Source of the DNA: Leptolyngbya sp. NIES-3755
Lineage (GTDB): Bacteria > Cyanobacteriota > Cyanobacteriia > Leptolyngbyales > Leptolyngbyaceae
DNA: 64,000 nucleotides
Reading direction: 5' to 3'
Assembly: GCA_001548435.1 (NCBI GenBank)
Contig: AP017308.1
Location: 1,559,030-1,623,029 of the forward strand
Below the pieces are notes generated by a model. The model was not told where the DNA came from and searched no databases. It saw only the letters and a list, made by a program, of their open reading frames with translations. Positions 20,201-28,437 of the stretch are shown here, piece after piece. Each line of letters opens with the position of its first letter. Position 1 is the first letter of the stretch. The translations under genes were made by a program, and so were the position numbers.

Positions 20201-20226
20201 CGCTCATTCCCTGGAGGAAACGATAA
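17221..20226 (+). CDS. DUF1574 family protein with C-terminal SGNH-like domain
   Basis: A 1001-residue protein. Residues 1-~490 hold several repeated ~120-residue modules with alternating 'R-Q/R-x-x-L-H-I' strands and 'VYGRRSGQKRP'-like turns, matching cyanobacterial DUF1574 proteins. A hydrophobic segment (AIVWGILGLLLTVQADWLL) follows at ~560-578, then a Pro/Ala-rich linker. Residues ~660-1000 are an SGNH-hydrolase-like domain: VGSSRAMRG (nucleophile Ser), FNFGINGA, and DPSHLNRYG with the final Asp/His. It may esterify or acylate an envelope polymer; that is inference. The stop codon overlaps the next ATG (TAATG), linking it to a toxin-antitoxin pair. Confidence 0.8.
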   Translation: MGNRSTYTLSSSPQTVGSRLPLLPWLYRVIGIPHTHLQVRLRGNNLYILAEGRNRPDRSLIFTHLVRAFSKTEIETLLPPSQPKIYQVILYGRKIGESRPHWADVIHLAQLDRYLENLDDPKSEVTVAIELANLGMARRGRPDAIARYLSESLTSLGVAVRASVKSAALPEEAGMPQTANLSSVLSSTASLTPQALLNRLWVVCESAYSPDATLLTETIAQKLRDLELDGFRDAIVFSRVRGETEPEWVLRVDLTPPQEMLKDWARWGDIEALTRLMNNAVRDQGVEISATLMDITLHVTAQRENPPEKQRLFAAIAPLIDTIAPQGIHSMAVYGLSGSPNPMPHLSIPDSPVWVQWMDLPAKEHRALSESTRELAKQGDLSAIAFLLTRQLNPNLDHQLSTGGIRLQIRQKEDLLHIMTDAPICPSQSQVGAKVAKYIRGLNLPEVQGVRVYGRRSGQKRPLWSYGVDFLTRDSFIPEATPEFAASDAYVGDLLTKEPGALTVPEFEETEPSAWDRIVEALQGTLARTRIFTIESETAPNTARATQSTVPSEAKAAIVWGILGLLLTVQADWLLGQFVKPLLASKPAPTASPAPQPQEQMTLPQLSLQKTPGFESIGSGFTQSGSTLLTPGSGSTALLASPLRPKAAIDTSRSPYPTFNAPQLDEKFILYRQYVAQNGAPDVLIVGSSRAMRGIDPVVLEQTLATQGYPGMRVFNFGINGATVQVVDLVVRRLLASEKQPRLILFADGLRAFNDGRPDVTFNAIASSPGFRKLPEIAVESAPNPTQAFTKPLETLARTQTTVADRYQSFNDQLLQQVGQLSTVWSDRNKLQTLLKSSLTFSSIASSEPDPESTIEGAGLIDINGFLPISNRFNPVTYYQKFSRVPGESDADYADFNLDGVQTQALRSLAQYTKSQDIPLVVVNLPLTEQYLDPYRREREQQFQQHLMRLSGELGFTYRDLLENWKNTPDFFSDPSHLNRYGAYAVAAHLGKDPLIPWRKR

Positions 20227-20459
20227 TGGAAAAGATTCAACTCCGCCAGCACACTGGAAAAGATGGCGTTCTACATTTAGAAATTCCGACGGGACTGATC
20301 GAGCGAGAAATTGAAGTGGTGATTACTTACCAGCAATTAGAAGAAACGGATAACTCCCTAGAGCAACTGTATGGGATTTGCGCCGACAATCCAATCGTGA
20401 TCGATGAAGAAGGCATTTCCGAAAGCCTTGATGATGATATGGTCGGAGCGTTTCAATAG
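20226..20459 (+). CDS. VapB-like antitoxin
   Basis: A 77-residue acidic protein directly in front of a PIN-domain toxin gene. It starts within the stop codon of the DUF1574 gene and its TAG is followed at once by the toxin ATG. The N-terminal half (GVLHLEIPTGLIEREIEVVITYQQ) looks like the beta-rich antitoxin type common beside cyanobacterial PIN toxins. The acidic C-terminal tail probably wraps the toxin. The call rests largely on context. Confidence 0.75.
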   Translation: MEKIQLRQHTGKDGVLHLEIPTGLIEREIEVVITYQQLEETDNSLEQLYGICADNPIVIDEEGISESLDDDMVGAFQ

Positions 20460-20861
20460 ATGCGCTATCTGTTGGATACAAATGTCTGTGTGATGTATTT
20501 GAATGGTCGATCGACCTCAATTCGCAACCGATTGCTTTCAATTCCATCTGATGAAATTGCTGTTTGCTCGATCGTCAAAGCTGAATTATTCTATGGCGCA
20601 ATGCGAAGCAACAATCCAACGCAAACCCTGAATCGCCAACAGCAATTTCTCAATCGATTTGTCTCACTCCCTTTTGAGGACCAAGCTGCCCGAATTTCTG
20701 GACAAATCCGGGCGCAGCTTGCAATCAACGCAACTCCGATCGGCACTTTTGATCTTCAGATCGCAGCGATCGCGTTATTGCACGATTTAATTTTGGTAAC
20801 GCACAACGCACGCGAGTTTGAGCGAGTTGAAGGATTACAAATCGAAGATTGGGAAAACTAG
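20460..20861 (+). CDS. vapC: VapC-type PIN-domain toxin
   Basis: A 133-residue PIN-domain ribonuclease. The four acidic active-site positions are visible: Asp in LLDTNVC (residue 6), Glu in KAELFYGA (~43), Asp in GTFDLQIAA (~100) and Asn/Glu near THNAREFERV (~120). VapC toxins cleave tRNA or rRNA and are held inactive by the cognate antitoxin. The gene ends 6 bp before the convergent DUF3352 gene. The toxin looks intact. Confidence 0.9.
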   Translation: MRYLLDTNVCVMYLNGRSTSIRNRLLSIPSDEIAVCSIVKAELFYGAMRSNNPTQTLNRQQQFLNRFVSLPFEDQAARISGQIRAQLAINATPIGTFDLQIAAIALLHDLILVTHNAREFERVEGLQIEDWEN

Positions 20862-20866
20862 CGCTG

Positions 20867-22687
20867 CTATCTTCTCAACCGTGGGGAAAGCGATAAAAAG
20901 CCCTCAAACTGAACTCGATCGTCTGTAATCGAACTTGCACCGCTGATACTGCGAATACTGCCCAAGCTGTCTTGAATTTGAGTCACAAACGGATTTCCTT
21001 GAGCCGATCGACCCAGGAACGCAGGCAACAGTGCAGTATTCACAAAGGACATCAATGCGCCTTGATTCACATAGAGATAGCCCAGATTCGCATTCGGGAA
21101 AGGCTCGATCGCGGATTTGAAATTCGCCGTTTGGGTCAAATTCCGCGTCGGGGCTGGACTAAATTCGCTCACTGCACCACCCCCAAACAACATCAGCAAT
21201 GTGTTTTGATCTGTCCAACCGTGGCTAAAGACATTCAGCGATCGACCTTGTTGAACGGCTCCATAGTTCGTAAACGGCTGACCTGCGATCGTGCCTTGTT
21301 GAACGGATGGCTTTCCGAGTCGTGAAGTCGCAAATGAGGTGAACTTGTTCAATGCGGTTTCTGCGGCGGCTCGATCGTCGGTTTGCACCATCATGCCGAG
21401 CGCAATATCCATGTTTGGAAACGTGGCGGGAATGAAGCCTCGTCTTGTGGGATAAGCAAAGACAACATATTCTCCGTTCATCCAAGGAAGCAGATCTCGA
21501 TCGTCTACTCCGAAGATTTGCTGCATTGATGTTCTTGCTTGATCTAATGCAGTTTTCCAGGAAGGCTTCGATTCTAATCCGAGCGTTAACGTGCGCCAAT
21601 ACAGCGCTAAATTCTGACTGTTTGCCACCATGTAATTGACTTCGGGCAAGCGTTGTAGAATCTCGTTGCGAGTGGTGAGCGACGCTAATAAATCTGCTGG
21701 AACAGCTTGCTTAAGGGTGAGTGCAAATTGGGCGCGGAGTCCAGTCGATTCTGCCCAGATGTAACCTTCTGCGGTGTCGTAAAACTTAGCCAGCGGATCA
21801 GCCATTTCTGGATCGATCGAGAAATCCGGGAAGGCTGGAGCATTAGGATTCAGTTTTCTAAGTTCTTCGAGTTGCGCTTTCTGCATTTCGTTGATGGCTC
21901 TGAAAGCTTCAACGTATTTGCCGTACAGCATCAGAATCGACTGAGCGGCTTTCGGATTGTTCGCCAATTTCTGATACTTCGGATTCTCGATGAGTTTTCC
22001 TTGTCCATCGAGCATTTCTTTGATCGCATCGGCAGAATCCGCATTGACAAAATAACCGGGGAGAACAGCGATCGCGAATTTTGGAACTGGGATCGATACT
22101 GTTCTAGGTTGTTGATCAGGTCTAGGTGTGGGCGGTTGTTTTGGTCGCTTTTGTTCTTTCTCAGGGTAGAAATCAAGCTCGGTTTTTGTTCCAGTTCGCT
22201 CTTCTGGTTGAAACTCCAGAATGGTTGCACCTTTGTACTGAATTTCTTTTGGCGCTTTCGTGCGTGTTCCTTTGAGAAGGGTGATATATTGCTCCAATGC
22301 AGCTTGATCTTTCACTGATGAAACTGTCACCAAACTCTTCGCAGACAGCAACGCGAGTCCAAATTGATCTCCCAACCAGGGCTGAATATCTTTCGCAAAA
22401 CTGGTTCCGCTTTCAGTCGGATAAAAGATTGCACCTGGAAACGAGAAATTGTTCGGGAATAGACTGAATTGGCTCAACTCTTTCCAGCGATCGTCTTGGG
22501 TATTGACCATGACCACACCGAGCGTTTCTGCCGGAAGAATCGACGCGATCGACTGCGATCGAGCCACTTCAGGAACGGCAACAGGTGCAGGTTGAGCAAA
22601 CACTCTAGGAGTCGAAATCGATAATTCGGGCGCAGCAACTAGACTCAGCGCTGCGAGCGTTGTAAACAAAGAACGTCTTAGCAACAT
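20867..22687 (-). CDS. DUF3352 family exported protein
   Basis: A 606-residue protein with a signal peptide (residues ~1-31, ending RVFAQ) and a DUF3352-type body starting ILPAETLGVVMVNTQDDRWKELSQF. A Pro/Lys-rich linker (KRPKQPPTPRPDQQP) divides the first ~190 residues from a larger second part that ends in a beta-rich region (GASSITDDRVQFEGFLSLS). The family is typical of cyanobacteria and other bacteria with an outer membrane; function unknown. Location is probably periplasm or thylakoid lumen. Confidence 0.85.
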   Translation of the reverse strand: MLLRRSLFTTLAALSLVAAPELSISTPRVFAQPAPVAVPEVARSQSIASILPAETLGVVMVNTQDDRWKELSQFSLFPNNFSFPGAIFYPTESGTSFAKDIQPWLGDQFGLALLSAKSLVTVSSVKDQAALEQYITLLKGTRTKAPKEIQYKGATILEFQPEERTGTKTELDFYPEKEQKRPKQPPTPRPDQQPRTVSIPVPKFAIAVLPGYFVNADSADAIKEMLDGQGKLIENPKYQKLANNPKAAQSILMLYGKYVEAFRAINEMQKAQLEELRKLNPNAPAFPDFSIDPEMADPLAKFYDTAEGYIWAESTGLRAQFALTLKQAVPADLLASLTTRNEILQRLPEVNYMVANSQNLALYWRTLTLGLESKPSWKTALDQARTSMQQIFGVDDRDLLPWMNGEYVVFAYPTRRGFIPATFPNMDIALGMMVQTDDRAAAETALNKFTSFATSRLGKPSVQQGTIAGQPFTNYGAVQQGRSLNVFSHGWTDQNTLLMLFGGGAVSEFSPAPTRNLTQTANFKSAIEPFPNANLGYLYVNQGALMSFVNTALLPAFLGRSAQGNPFVTQIQDSLGSIRSISGASSITDDRVQFEGFLSLSPRLRR

Positions 22688-22803
22688 GATCCGTTTGATT
22701 GAGGTAATAATGAAATCCTGCCTGGGAGGGTGAAACTCCTGAAATCAGTCAGTAATCTTTACATTAAGATTCCCAAAAATGGATTTTTGACGGGGGCAAG
22801 ACT

Positions 22804-23691
22804 TTGACGACTCTAGAGACTTTTGAAATTGAAACGGCTGAAACGTTAGTCAGATTGGCAGTTTTGCTGCTTTTTGTTGTGTTTGTGGCGTTTTTTGTTG
22901 CAGCAGAATTGTCGATCGTATCGGCATCAAAAGGCGAAATCGATTCGCTGGCTCGACAAAGTGAGAATCCAAGCACTCAAAAAGCCGCTCAACTGGTGCA
23001 AAAAGCCCAGAACAATTTGGGTCAGTATCTTTCTGTGACTCAAACCGGAACGACTGCGGGAAGTCTATTGCTTGGATGGCTTGGTGAAGGTGCAACGGTT
23101 CATTGGATCGAGCCTTGGATTAATCTGCTCCCGATTCCGCATCTGTCCGCGATGATCACCACGCATACGATCGCAACCGCGATCGCGTTTCTAATCGTCA
23201 CATATGTTGAAATTGTATTAGGTGAACTGGTTCCGAAAGTGTTGGCAGCACATGAACCAGAAAAAACCGCATTGTTATTAATTCGTCCACTTCAGATTTG
23301 TTCTTATTTATTCTTTCCAGCATTAGTCATTTTGAATGGCACTGTGCGATTGTTAACCGGACGATATACGAGTCGCGATCGCTTTTCAAAAGATGAGTTT
23401 ATTCGTAAAGATGATTACTCTGTGTTGGTTTCTGGAACGATTGATGTTTCAAAGCTGAATGAACAATTGCAGCTAAGTTTGCCTGAGAGTGATGCTTATC
23501 GAACCGCAGCAGGCTTTATGATTCATCACCTTAAAGGCGTTCCTTCCACAGGCGATCGATTGCAATGGGGCGAATTAGAGTTTGAAGCAACCCGTGTGGT
23601 AGAAAATCAAATAGAAACGCTTTTGTTGCGCCAAGTGACACGTCCGTTGCTCGAACCTGAAAAAACTCTCGCAGCTAGTTCCTATGATTAA
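22804..23691 (+). CDS. CNNM (DUF21)/CorC-HlyC protein without CBS domains
   Basis: A 295-residue membrane protein starting at TTG 22804, with GGGGG upstream and no usable ATG. Residues ~10-200 are a DUF21/CNNM transmembrane domain: VAFFVAAELSIVSAS, TAGSLLLGWLGEG and EIVLGELVPKVLA are its signatures. Residues ~205-285 (KDDYSVLVSGTIDVSKLNEQL to RVVENQIETLLLRQV) are a CorC/HlyC C-terminal domain. The pair of CBS domains normally between them is absent, so the protein is ~130 residues shorter than usual. Homologues handle Mg2+ or Co2+. It overlaps ygfZ by 8 bp. Confidence 0.85.
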   Translation: MTTLETFEIETAETLVRLAVLLLFVVFVAFFVAAELSIVSASKGEIDSLARQSENPSTQKAAQLVQKAQNNLGQYLSVTQTGTTAGSLLLGWLGEGATVHWIEPWINLLPIPHLSAMITTHTIATAIAFLIVTYVEIVLGELVPKVLAAHEPEKTALLLIRPLQICSYLFFPALVILNGTVRLLTGRYTSRDRFSKDEFIRKDDYSVLVSGTIDVSKLNEQLQLSLPESDAYRTAAGFMIHHLKGVPSTGDRLQWGELEFEATRVVENQIETLLLRQVTRPLLEPEKTLAASSYD

Positions 23692-24592
23692 CTTCGATGT
23701 GGCATTTTACGATCGCTCTGACTGGGGAAGAATTTCAGTTTCAGATAGCGATCGCTTAAATTTCTTACATAACCAAACGACGAACACGTTTAAGCTCAGA
23801 GAGCCAGGTGAAGGTTGCGACACGGTTGTTCTCACTTCAACGGCAAGAACGATCGATTTAGCCACGGCTTACATTCTTGATGATTCAGTGTTGCTGCTCG
23901 TCTCACCGGGAATGAGCGAGAAAGTGATCAGTTTCTTCGATCGCTATATCTTCTTCGCAGACAAGGTAAAGCTCGAAGATGTCACCGAACAAACCGCAGC
24001 ATTTAGCTTACTCGGTGCGAAGAGTCACGAGATTGTGAAAGCACTGGGCGCAGAAGAATTAATCAATCAGCCTTACGGCACTCATTGTTTGGTGAATGAT
24101 ATTCGGATTGCGGTTGGAAGTGGATTAGCAACCGAAGGCTATAATTTGATCTGTGATAGAGCGATCGATTTAAAGCAAAAGCTAATCGATCTGGGTGTCA
24201 TTGAAATCGATGAACCAACTTGGAATACATTACGCATCGAACAAGGTCGCCCGATGCCGGGTTCTGAACTCACTGAAGATTACAATCCATTAGAAGCGGG
24301 ATTGTGGCACACGATTTCATTTAATAAAGGTTGCTATATCGGACAAGAAACGATCGCACGTCTCGATACTTACAACGGTGTAAAACAGCAGCTTTGGGGA
24401 ATTAAACTGAATCAACCAGCGGAACCTGGAACGATCGTCAAAATTGCCGACGAAAAAGTAGGAGCAATCACCAGTATTGCAGGCTCGATCGGGCTTGCTT
24501 ACATTCGCACCAAAGCTGGAGGAGCAGGCTTAACGACTGATTTGGGTGAGATCATCGAAGTACCCTATCTCACCCATGAAAAACAGAGTTAA
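23684..24592 (+). CDS. ygfZ: YgfZ/GcvT-type folate-binding protein
   Basis: A 302-residue protein of the YgfZ family, which binds tetrahydrofolate and supports repair or assembly of Fe-S enzymes. The diagnostic motif KGCYIGQE, with its essential Cys, is at about residue 214. The GcvT-like aminomethyltransferase fold continues on both sides. Its ATG lies inside the end of the CNNM/CorC-like gene (8-bp overlap), so the two are translated from one message. Confidence 0.92.
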   Translation: MINFDVAFYDRSDWGRISVSDSDRLNFLHNQTTNTFKLREPGEGCDTVVLTSTARTIDLATAYILDDSVLLLVSPGMSEKVISFFDRYIFFADKVKLEDVTEQTAAFSLLGAKSHEIVKALGAEELINQPYGTHCLVNDIRIAVGSGLATEGYNLICDRAIDLKQKLIDLGVIEIDEPTWNTLRIEQGRPMPGSELTEDYNPLEAGLWHTISFNKGCYIGQETIARLDTYNGVKQQLWGIKLNQPAEPGTIVKIADEKVGAITSIAGSIGLAYIRTKAGGAGLTTDLGEIIEVPYLTHEKQS

Positions 24593-24626
24593 ATAGCAAT
24601 CTAATTGAGATATGAACTCTCCGAAA

Positions 24627-24731
24627 GCCCCCTAAATCCCCCGAATCGGGGGACTTTGAGCTAGAAAAAGTTTTCCAATTCCAGAGCGCATTCACCCTTC
24701 AAAGTCCCCCAAATTGGGGGATTTAGGGGGC
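24627..24731. repeat. Second MITE-like copy, CCCCCTAAATCCCCC palindrome
   Basis: The arms GCCCCCTAAATCCCCC (24627) and GGGGGATTTAGGGGGC (ending 24731) are perfect inverted repeats, each followed or preceded by ACTTTGA/TCAAAGT. They enclose ~40 bp of unrelated spacer. The arms match the inner part of the repeat at 9022-9196. It fills most of the 190-bp gap between ygfZ and the SDR gene. Confidence 0.8.
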
Positions 24732-24782
24732 ACGATCAATCTTGCAACTGACGATTCGTCTAGGACTGCGACAACGAAGTGG

Positions 24783-25448
24783 TTACCAAGGCAAAACTTC
24801 TCCATTCATGTGCCAAAATGTGCCTGTGTTTTCTAGCGTCAATTGATCAATTCGAGCCAGTAATCCTTTCACGGATTGTTCCGGTGTGATGCCCCCGGCT
24901 GTAAAGTTCGTCATGCGAGTTTGAACGAGTCCAGGATGCAGAATCGCAACTGGAATTCCACGCGGCTTGAGATCATGCGCCAGAGATTTACCTGCCATCG
25001 ATAAAGCCACTTTCGACATGCGATACCCATACGAACCGCCCGAAGTATTATCTTCGATCGATCCCATTCGACTGGTCATCAATACAATCTTGGAGCCTGA
25101 TTTGATTTTGGGTAACAGGGCATGAGTCACCCGCAAAGCACCCAAAGCATTAACCTCGAATTGTTCGCGAATGCTATCGAAATCTAAATGATCCAATGTC
25201 ACTCGTTTAATGATGCCTGCATTGTTGATCAGAACCTCGATCGAGGTCTGGTTTAAGCGATCGCATAATTCCGCAACCGAAGCCTCTGAGGTAATATCAA
25301 TTCCCGTTTCAACTTGGATTCCAAGCTGCCGCAATTCCTCAGACGCAGAGCGACAGACTGCAATGACCGTTTCGCCTCGCGCTTTTAATTGACGACAGTA
25401 TTCGTACCCAATGCCGCGATTTGCCCCTGTGATCAGATAAGTTGCCAT
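24783..25448 (-). CDS. SDR-family oxidoreductase
   Basis: A 221-residue short-chain dehydrogenase. Motifs are TGANRGIG (cofactor loop, residue ~7), NNAG (~73), and SYGYRMSKVALSM holding catalytic Tyr and Lys (~138-142). Like the SDR at 5943 it ends with GEVLPW / GTKLPW, so the two belong to the same C-factor-like subfamily. The ATG overlaps the PrxQ stop codon by one base (TAATG), so the two genes form an operon with prxQ first. Substrate unknown. Confidence 0.88.
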   Translation of the reverse strand: MATYLITGANRGIGYEYCRQLKARGETVIAVCRSASEELRQLGIQVETGIDITSEASVAELCDRLNQTSIEVLINNAGIIKRVTLDHLDFDSIREQFEVNALGALRVTHALLPKIKSGSKIVLMTSRMGSIEDNTSGGSYGYRMSKVALSMAGKSLAHDLKPRGIPVAILHPGLVQTRMTNFTAGGITPEQSVKGLLARIDQLTLENTGTFWHMNGEVLPW

Positions 25449-25999
25449 TAGCTTGCTTGTTGCAGTTCGTCTAATTTTGCTAGAACTTCACGGCTGTGAA
25501 TGATTGGATTAACTCCAGTGAATGTTGCTTTGAGAACACCATCTGGATCAATGATGAACGTGTGACGAGACGATCGAATTCCTAACCAAGAACCGTAAGC
25601 TTTACTAATCTTGCCGTTGGCATCTGCAAGCAGCGGAAACTTTAAGCCTTCAGAATCACAAAAATCTGCGTGAGAGTTCACATCATCTGCGCTGATTCCG
25701 AGAATTTGAGTGTTTCGATCGAGATATTTTGGCATGTCTTCCTGAAACTTCCGCGCTTCGAGGGTGCAACCGGGCGTAAAGTCAGCGGGATAGAAGTAAG
25801 CAACAACCCATTTTCCGCGATAGTCCGAAAGCGAAACGGTTCCATCCCCTTCGTTGCTCGGTAATGCGAATTCGGGTGCAGGTTGATTGATCGGCGGTAA
25901 GGTTCCACCGAGTGCAAAGACAGGAAGCGTAAAGTTTAGACTAGCAACGATCGCGAATACACTAATAAGTAAAGCTTTGAGCAAGTTTCGGCGCGACAT
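25448..25999 (-). CDS. prxQ: Exported peroxiredoxin, PrxQ/BCP type
   Basis: A 183-residue peroxiredoxin. The first ~30 residues (MSRRNLLKALLISVFAIVAS) form a signal sequence with a twin-Arg SRRNLLK motif, so export to the thylakoid lumen or periplasm by the Tat route is likely. The peroxidatic Cys is in DFTPGCTLEA (~residue 78). The canonical resolving Cys five residues later is absent (Arg); a Cys in HADFCDSEG (~112) fits the other BCP subtype. It reduces hydroperoxides with thiol donors. It is followed directly by an SDR gene. Confidence 0.9.
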   Translation of the reverse strand: MSRRNLLKALLISVFAIVASLNFTLPVFALGGTLPPINQPAPEFALPSNEGDGTVSLSDYRGKWVVAYFYPADFTPGCTLEARKFQEDMPKYLDRNTQILGISADDVNSHADFCDSEGLKFPLLADANGKISKAYGSWLGIRSSRHTFIIDPDGVLKATFTGVNPIIHSREVLAKLDELQQAS

Positions 26000-26017
26000 A
26001 ACAGCATTCTCGAAATA

Positions 26018-26034
26018 AAACTTAATTAAAGTTT
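26018..26034. promoter_or_regulatory. AAACTT-N5-AAGTTT dyad upstream of prxQ
   Basis: Perfect 6-bp inverted arms 19 bp upstream of the prxQ start codon, in the gap shared with nusB. It could be an operator for peroxide- or metal-responsive control, but no specific regulator is shown. Confidence 0.3.
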
Positions 26035-26175
26035 ACCGTGAATCTGAAAGTCCACCTTGCCGAAGAGAAAAACTGTTCTATGCCGTTAATGGAAACCCGT
26101 GCGCCCAATACAAGAGCGGATCGAATTCGCGCTAGGATACGTAAGCCACAATGAACCCTCTGCCGTAAAGCCGTT

Positions 26176-26796
26176 ATGCAAGCCCGTCGAATTTCCCGTG
26201 AACTGGCACTTCTGAGCATCAGCCAACTTCCTTCAGATCTGGAAAAAGTCAACCAGCAAAAACTCCAGGATCTCGTTCTCGCTTCGATCCGGACTCTTGC
26301 CACCGAAGCCCGCGACACGCTTGAAAATGCTGCGGCAGAACTCCAACGCGGCGATGCCCAACTACTGAAGAGTCAAACCCGCGCTGCCAATCTTGACACG
26401 GCTCGATCGATGGTACAAGAAGCAATCAATCTGGCTCAATCGGCAATTAATCGACTCGGAGGCGCGATCGAGCTTCCCGAATTCATCCAACTTGCAAATC
26501 AGACCGAAGTTCGCGCTTATGCGATGGAGATCATTACACGGCTTCAGATTGAACGCGCTACGGTCGATAAAATGCTGAACGATATTTTGGTCGATTGGAA
26601 TGTCGATCGATTAGCGGTGATCGATCGCGACATTCTCCGAATCGCGACCACCGAAATGATGTTCCTTGGCATTCCTGATAGAGTCGCAATTAACGAAGCT
26701 GTAGAACTGGCAAAACGTTACAGCAACGAAGACGGGCACAAATTTATTAATGGAATTTTGCGCCGTGTCACCGAAGCAATTAATGTGAACTCCTGA
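26176..26796 (+). CDS. nusB: Transcription antitermination factor NusB
   Basis: A 206-residue NusB, which binds boxA RNA with NusE (ribosomal S10) to suppress termination in rRNA operons. The N-terminal ARRISRELALLSISQL and the C-terminal block (VDRLAVIDRDILRIATTEMMFLGIPDRVAINEAVELAKRYSNEDGHKFINGILRRV) are diagnostic. The middle is longer than in E. coli (139 residues), as is usual for cyanobacteria. ftsY follows by 40 bp in the same direction. Confidence 0.95.
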   Translation: MQARRISRELALLSISQLPSDLEKVNQQKLQDLVLASIRTLATEARDTLENAAAELQRGDAQLLKSQTRAANLDTARSMVQEAINLAQSAINRLGGAIELPEFIQLANQTEVRAYAMEIITRLQIERATVDKMLNDILVDWNVDRLAVIDRDILRIATTEMMFLGIPDRVAINEAVELAKRYSNEDGHKFINGILRRVTEAINVNS

Positions 26797-26836
26797 TTTA
26801 CATTAAAGTGAGAGTAAGCGTTCTGGATTTTTGGGT

Positions 26837-28408
26837 ATGACGTTTAATTGGTTCAATCGGTTTAACAAGAAAGAAGAAGAAAATCAGCCTGAACCGACTC
26901 CAACGGTAGAAACACCTGTGGAGGAAACGTCTGCTGAAGAAACGGCTTCCGAAGAAGATACCCGAATCGCCAATGCAAGAGCGATCGTGGAAGCCTTCCG
27001 TCGCAAACAACGAGAACAAGCTGGAGAATCCCAAACTTCAGAAGAAACGCCTGTCGAAGTGGCAGAAACGCCTGAACCTGTTGAAGTTGTAGCGGAAACT
27101 TCTGAACCCGTTGAAACTCCCGAAGTCTCTGAACCTGTTGAAGCAGTCGAAGCCTCTGAAGTTTCTGAACCTGTTGAAGCACTTGAAGAAATTGCTGAAC
27201 CTGTTGAAGCTTCTGAACCAGAAATCGAGCAAGCTGAACCCGAAGCAACAGAAGAACCTGCTCCTCAGCCTGCGATCCCGTTCTGGGCACAGTCTCAAGC
27301 GGAAAGCCAAGCCCGCCTCGAACGCCTGAGAGCGACTGCTGTTGAAGAAGAGACGGAACCTGAACCCGTTGTTGAAGCACCTGCATTCGAGCCAGCGTTT
27401 ACGATCGATGAAGGATTCCTTTGGTCGGCGGATGTGCTTTCTGCAATGGGTCGTCGGGCGGAAGATGTCTCGATCGAGGAAATTACCTGGCTCAAACGTT
27501 TACGTAAAGGACTCGATAAAACTCGTCGCAGTTTAGTCAATCAACTCAAAGCGATCGTCGGTCAAGGTCCACTGAATCAAGATGCTGTTTATGAAATCGA
27601 ATCTCTTCTGCTTCAAGCTGATGCGGGAGTAGAAGCGACTGACAAAATTATTGAGGCATTGCAGGCGAAACTGAGACAAGAAACACTGCCGCCGGATCAA
27701 GCGATCGCATACTTAAAACAGATTCTCCGAGATCTACTCGACCAACCGCTTCAAGGGTCACACAGCGCGTTCTTTGCCCCTGAAAAAGAGGTGTTGAACA
27801 TTTGGCTGATGACGGGTGTGAATGGAGCCGGGAAGACAACAACGATCGGTAAACTCGCTCATATTGCAACGAAATCTGGCTACAACTGTTTAATCGGTGC
27901 GGCTGATACCTTCCGGGCGGCAGCGGTTGAACAAGTCAAAGTCTGGGGACAAAGAAGCAATGTGGAAGTGATTGCCAATCCTGGACAAAACACTGATCCT
28001 GCTGCGGTTGTCTTTGATGCGATTAGTGCGGCTCAATCTCGTGGAACTGAATTATTGCTGATTGATACTGCTGGACGGCTTCAGAACAAGAAGAATCTGA
28101 TGGATGAACTCAGCAAAGTTCGCCGCATTATTGATAAGAAAGCGGGAGATGCCAAAGTCGAATCCTTATTAGTTCTGGATGCAACGTTGGGACAGAACGG
28201 ATTACGACAAGCGGAAGTATTCGCGCAAGCGGCTCAACTGAGTGGTGTTGTTCTGACTAAGCTTGATGGAACTGCCAAAGGTGGAATTGCACTGGCAGTC
28301 GTTGAACAGCTTGGACTACCCATTCGCTTTATCGGAGCGGGAGAAGGGATTGAAGATTTACGTCCGTTCTCTAGCTATGAATTCGTTGAAGCTTTGATTA
28401 GTGGTTAA
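26837..28408 (+). CDS. ftsY: Signal recognition particle receptor FtsY
   Basis: A 523-residue GTPase that docks SRP-ribosome complexes at the membrane. The N-terminal ~170 residues are acidic and repetitive, with a SEPVE-like unit recurring about six times at 27070-27225. The NG domain follows: GVNGAGKTTTIGKLA (P-loop, ~residue 328), DTAGRLQNKK (~410), TKLDGTAKGG (~474), C-terminus GEGIEDLRPF. ATG 26837 was chosen over TTG 26831. A Uma2 gene follows by 29 bp. Confidence 0.96.
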   Translation: MTFNWFNRFNKKEEENQPEPTPTVETPVEETSAEETASEEDTRIANARAIVEAFRRKQREQAGESQTSEETPVEVAETPEPVEVVAETSEPVETPEVSEPVEAVEASEVSEPVEALEEIAEPVEASEPEIEQAEPEATEEPAPQPAIPFWAQSQAESQARLERLRATAVEEETEPEPVVEAPAFEPAFTIDEGFLWSADVLSAMGRRAEDVSIEEITWLKRLRKGLDKTRRSLVNQLKAIVGQGPLNQDAVYEIESLLLQADAGVEATDKIIEALQAKLRQETLPPDQAIAYLKQILRDLLDQPLQGSHSAFFAPEKEVLNIWLMTGVNGAGKTTTIGKLAHIATKSGYNCLIGAADTFRAAAVEQVKVWGQRSNVEVIANPGQNTDPAAVVFDAISAAQSRGTELLLIDTAGRLQNKKNLMDELSKVRRIIDKKAGDAKVESLLVLDATLGQNGLRQAEVFAQAAQLSGVVLTKLDGTAKGGIALAVVEQLGLPIRFIGAGEGIEDLRPFSSYEFVEALISG

Positions 28409-28437
28409 CCTGAAGCAAATTACCGGAGGGCGCGATC

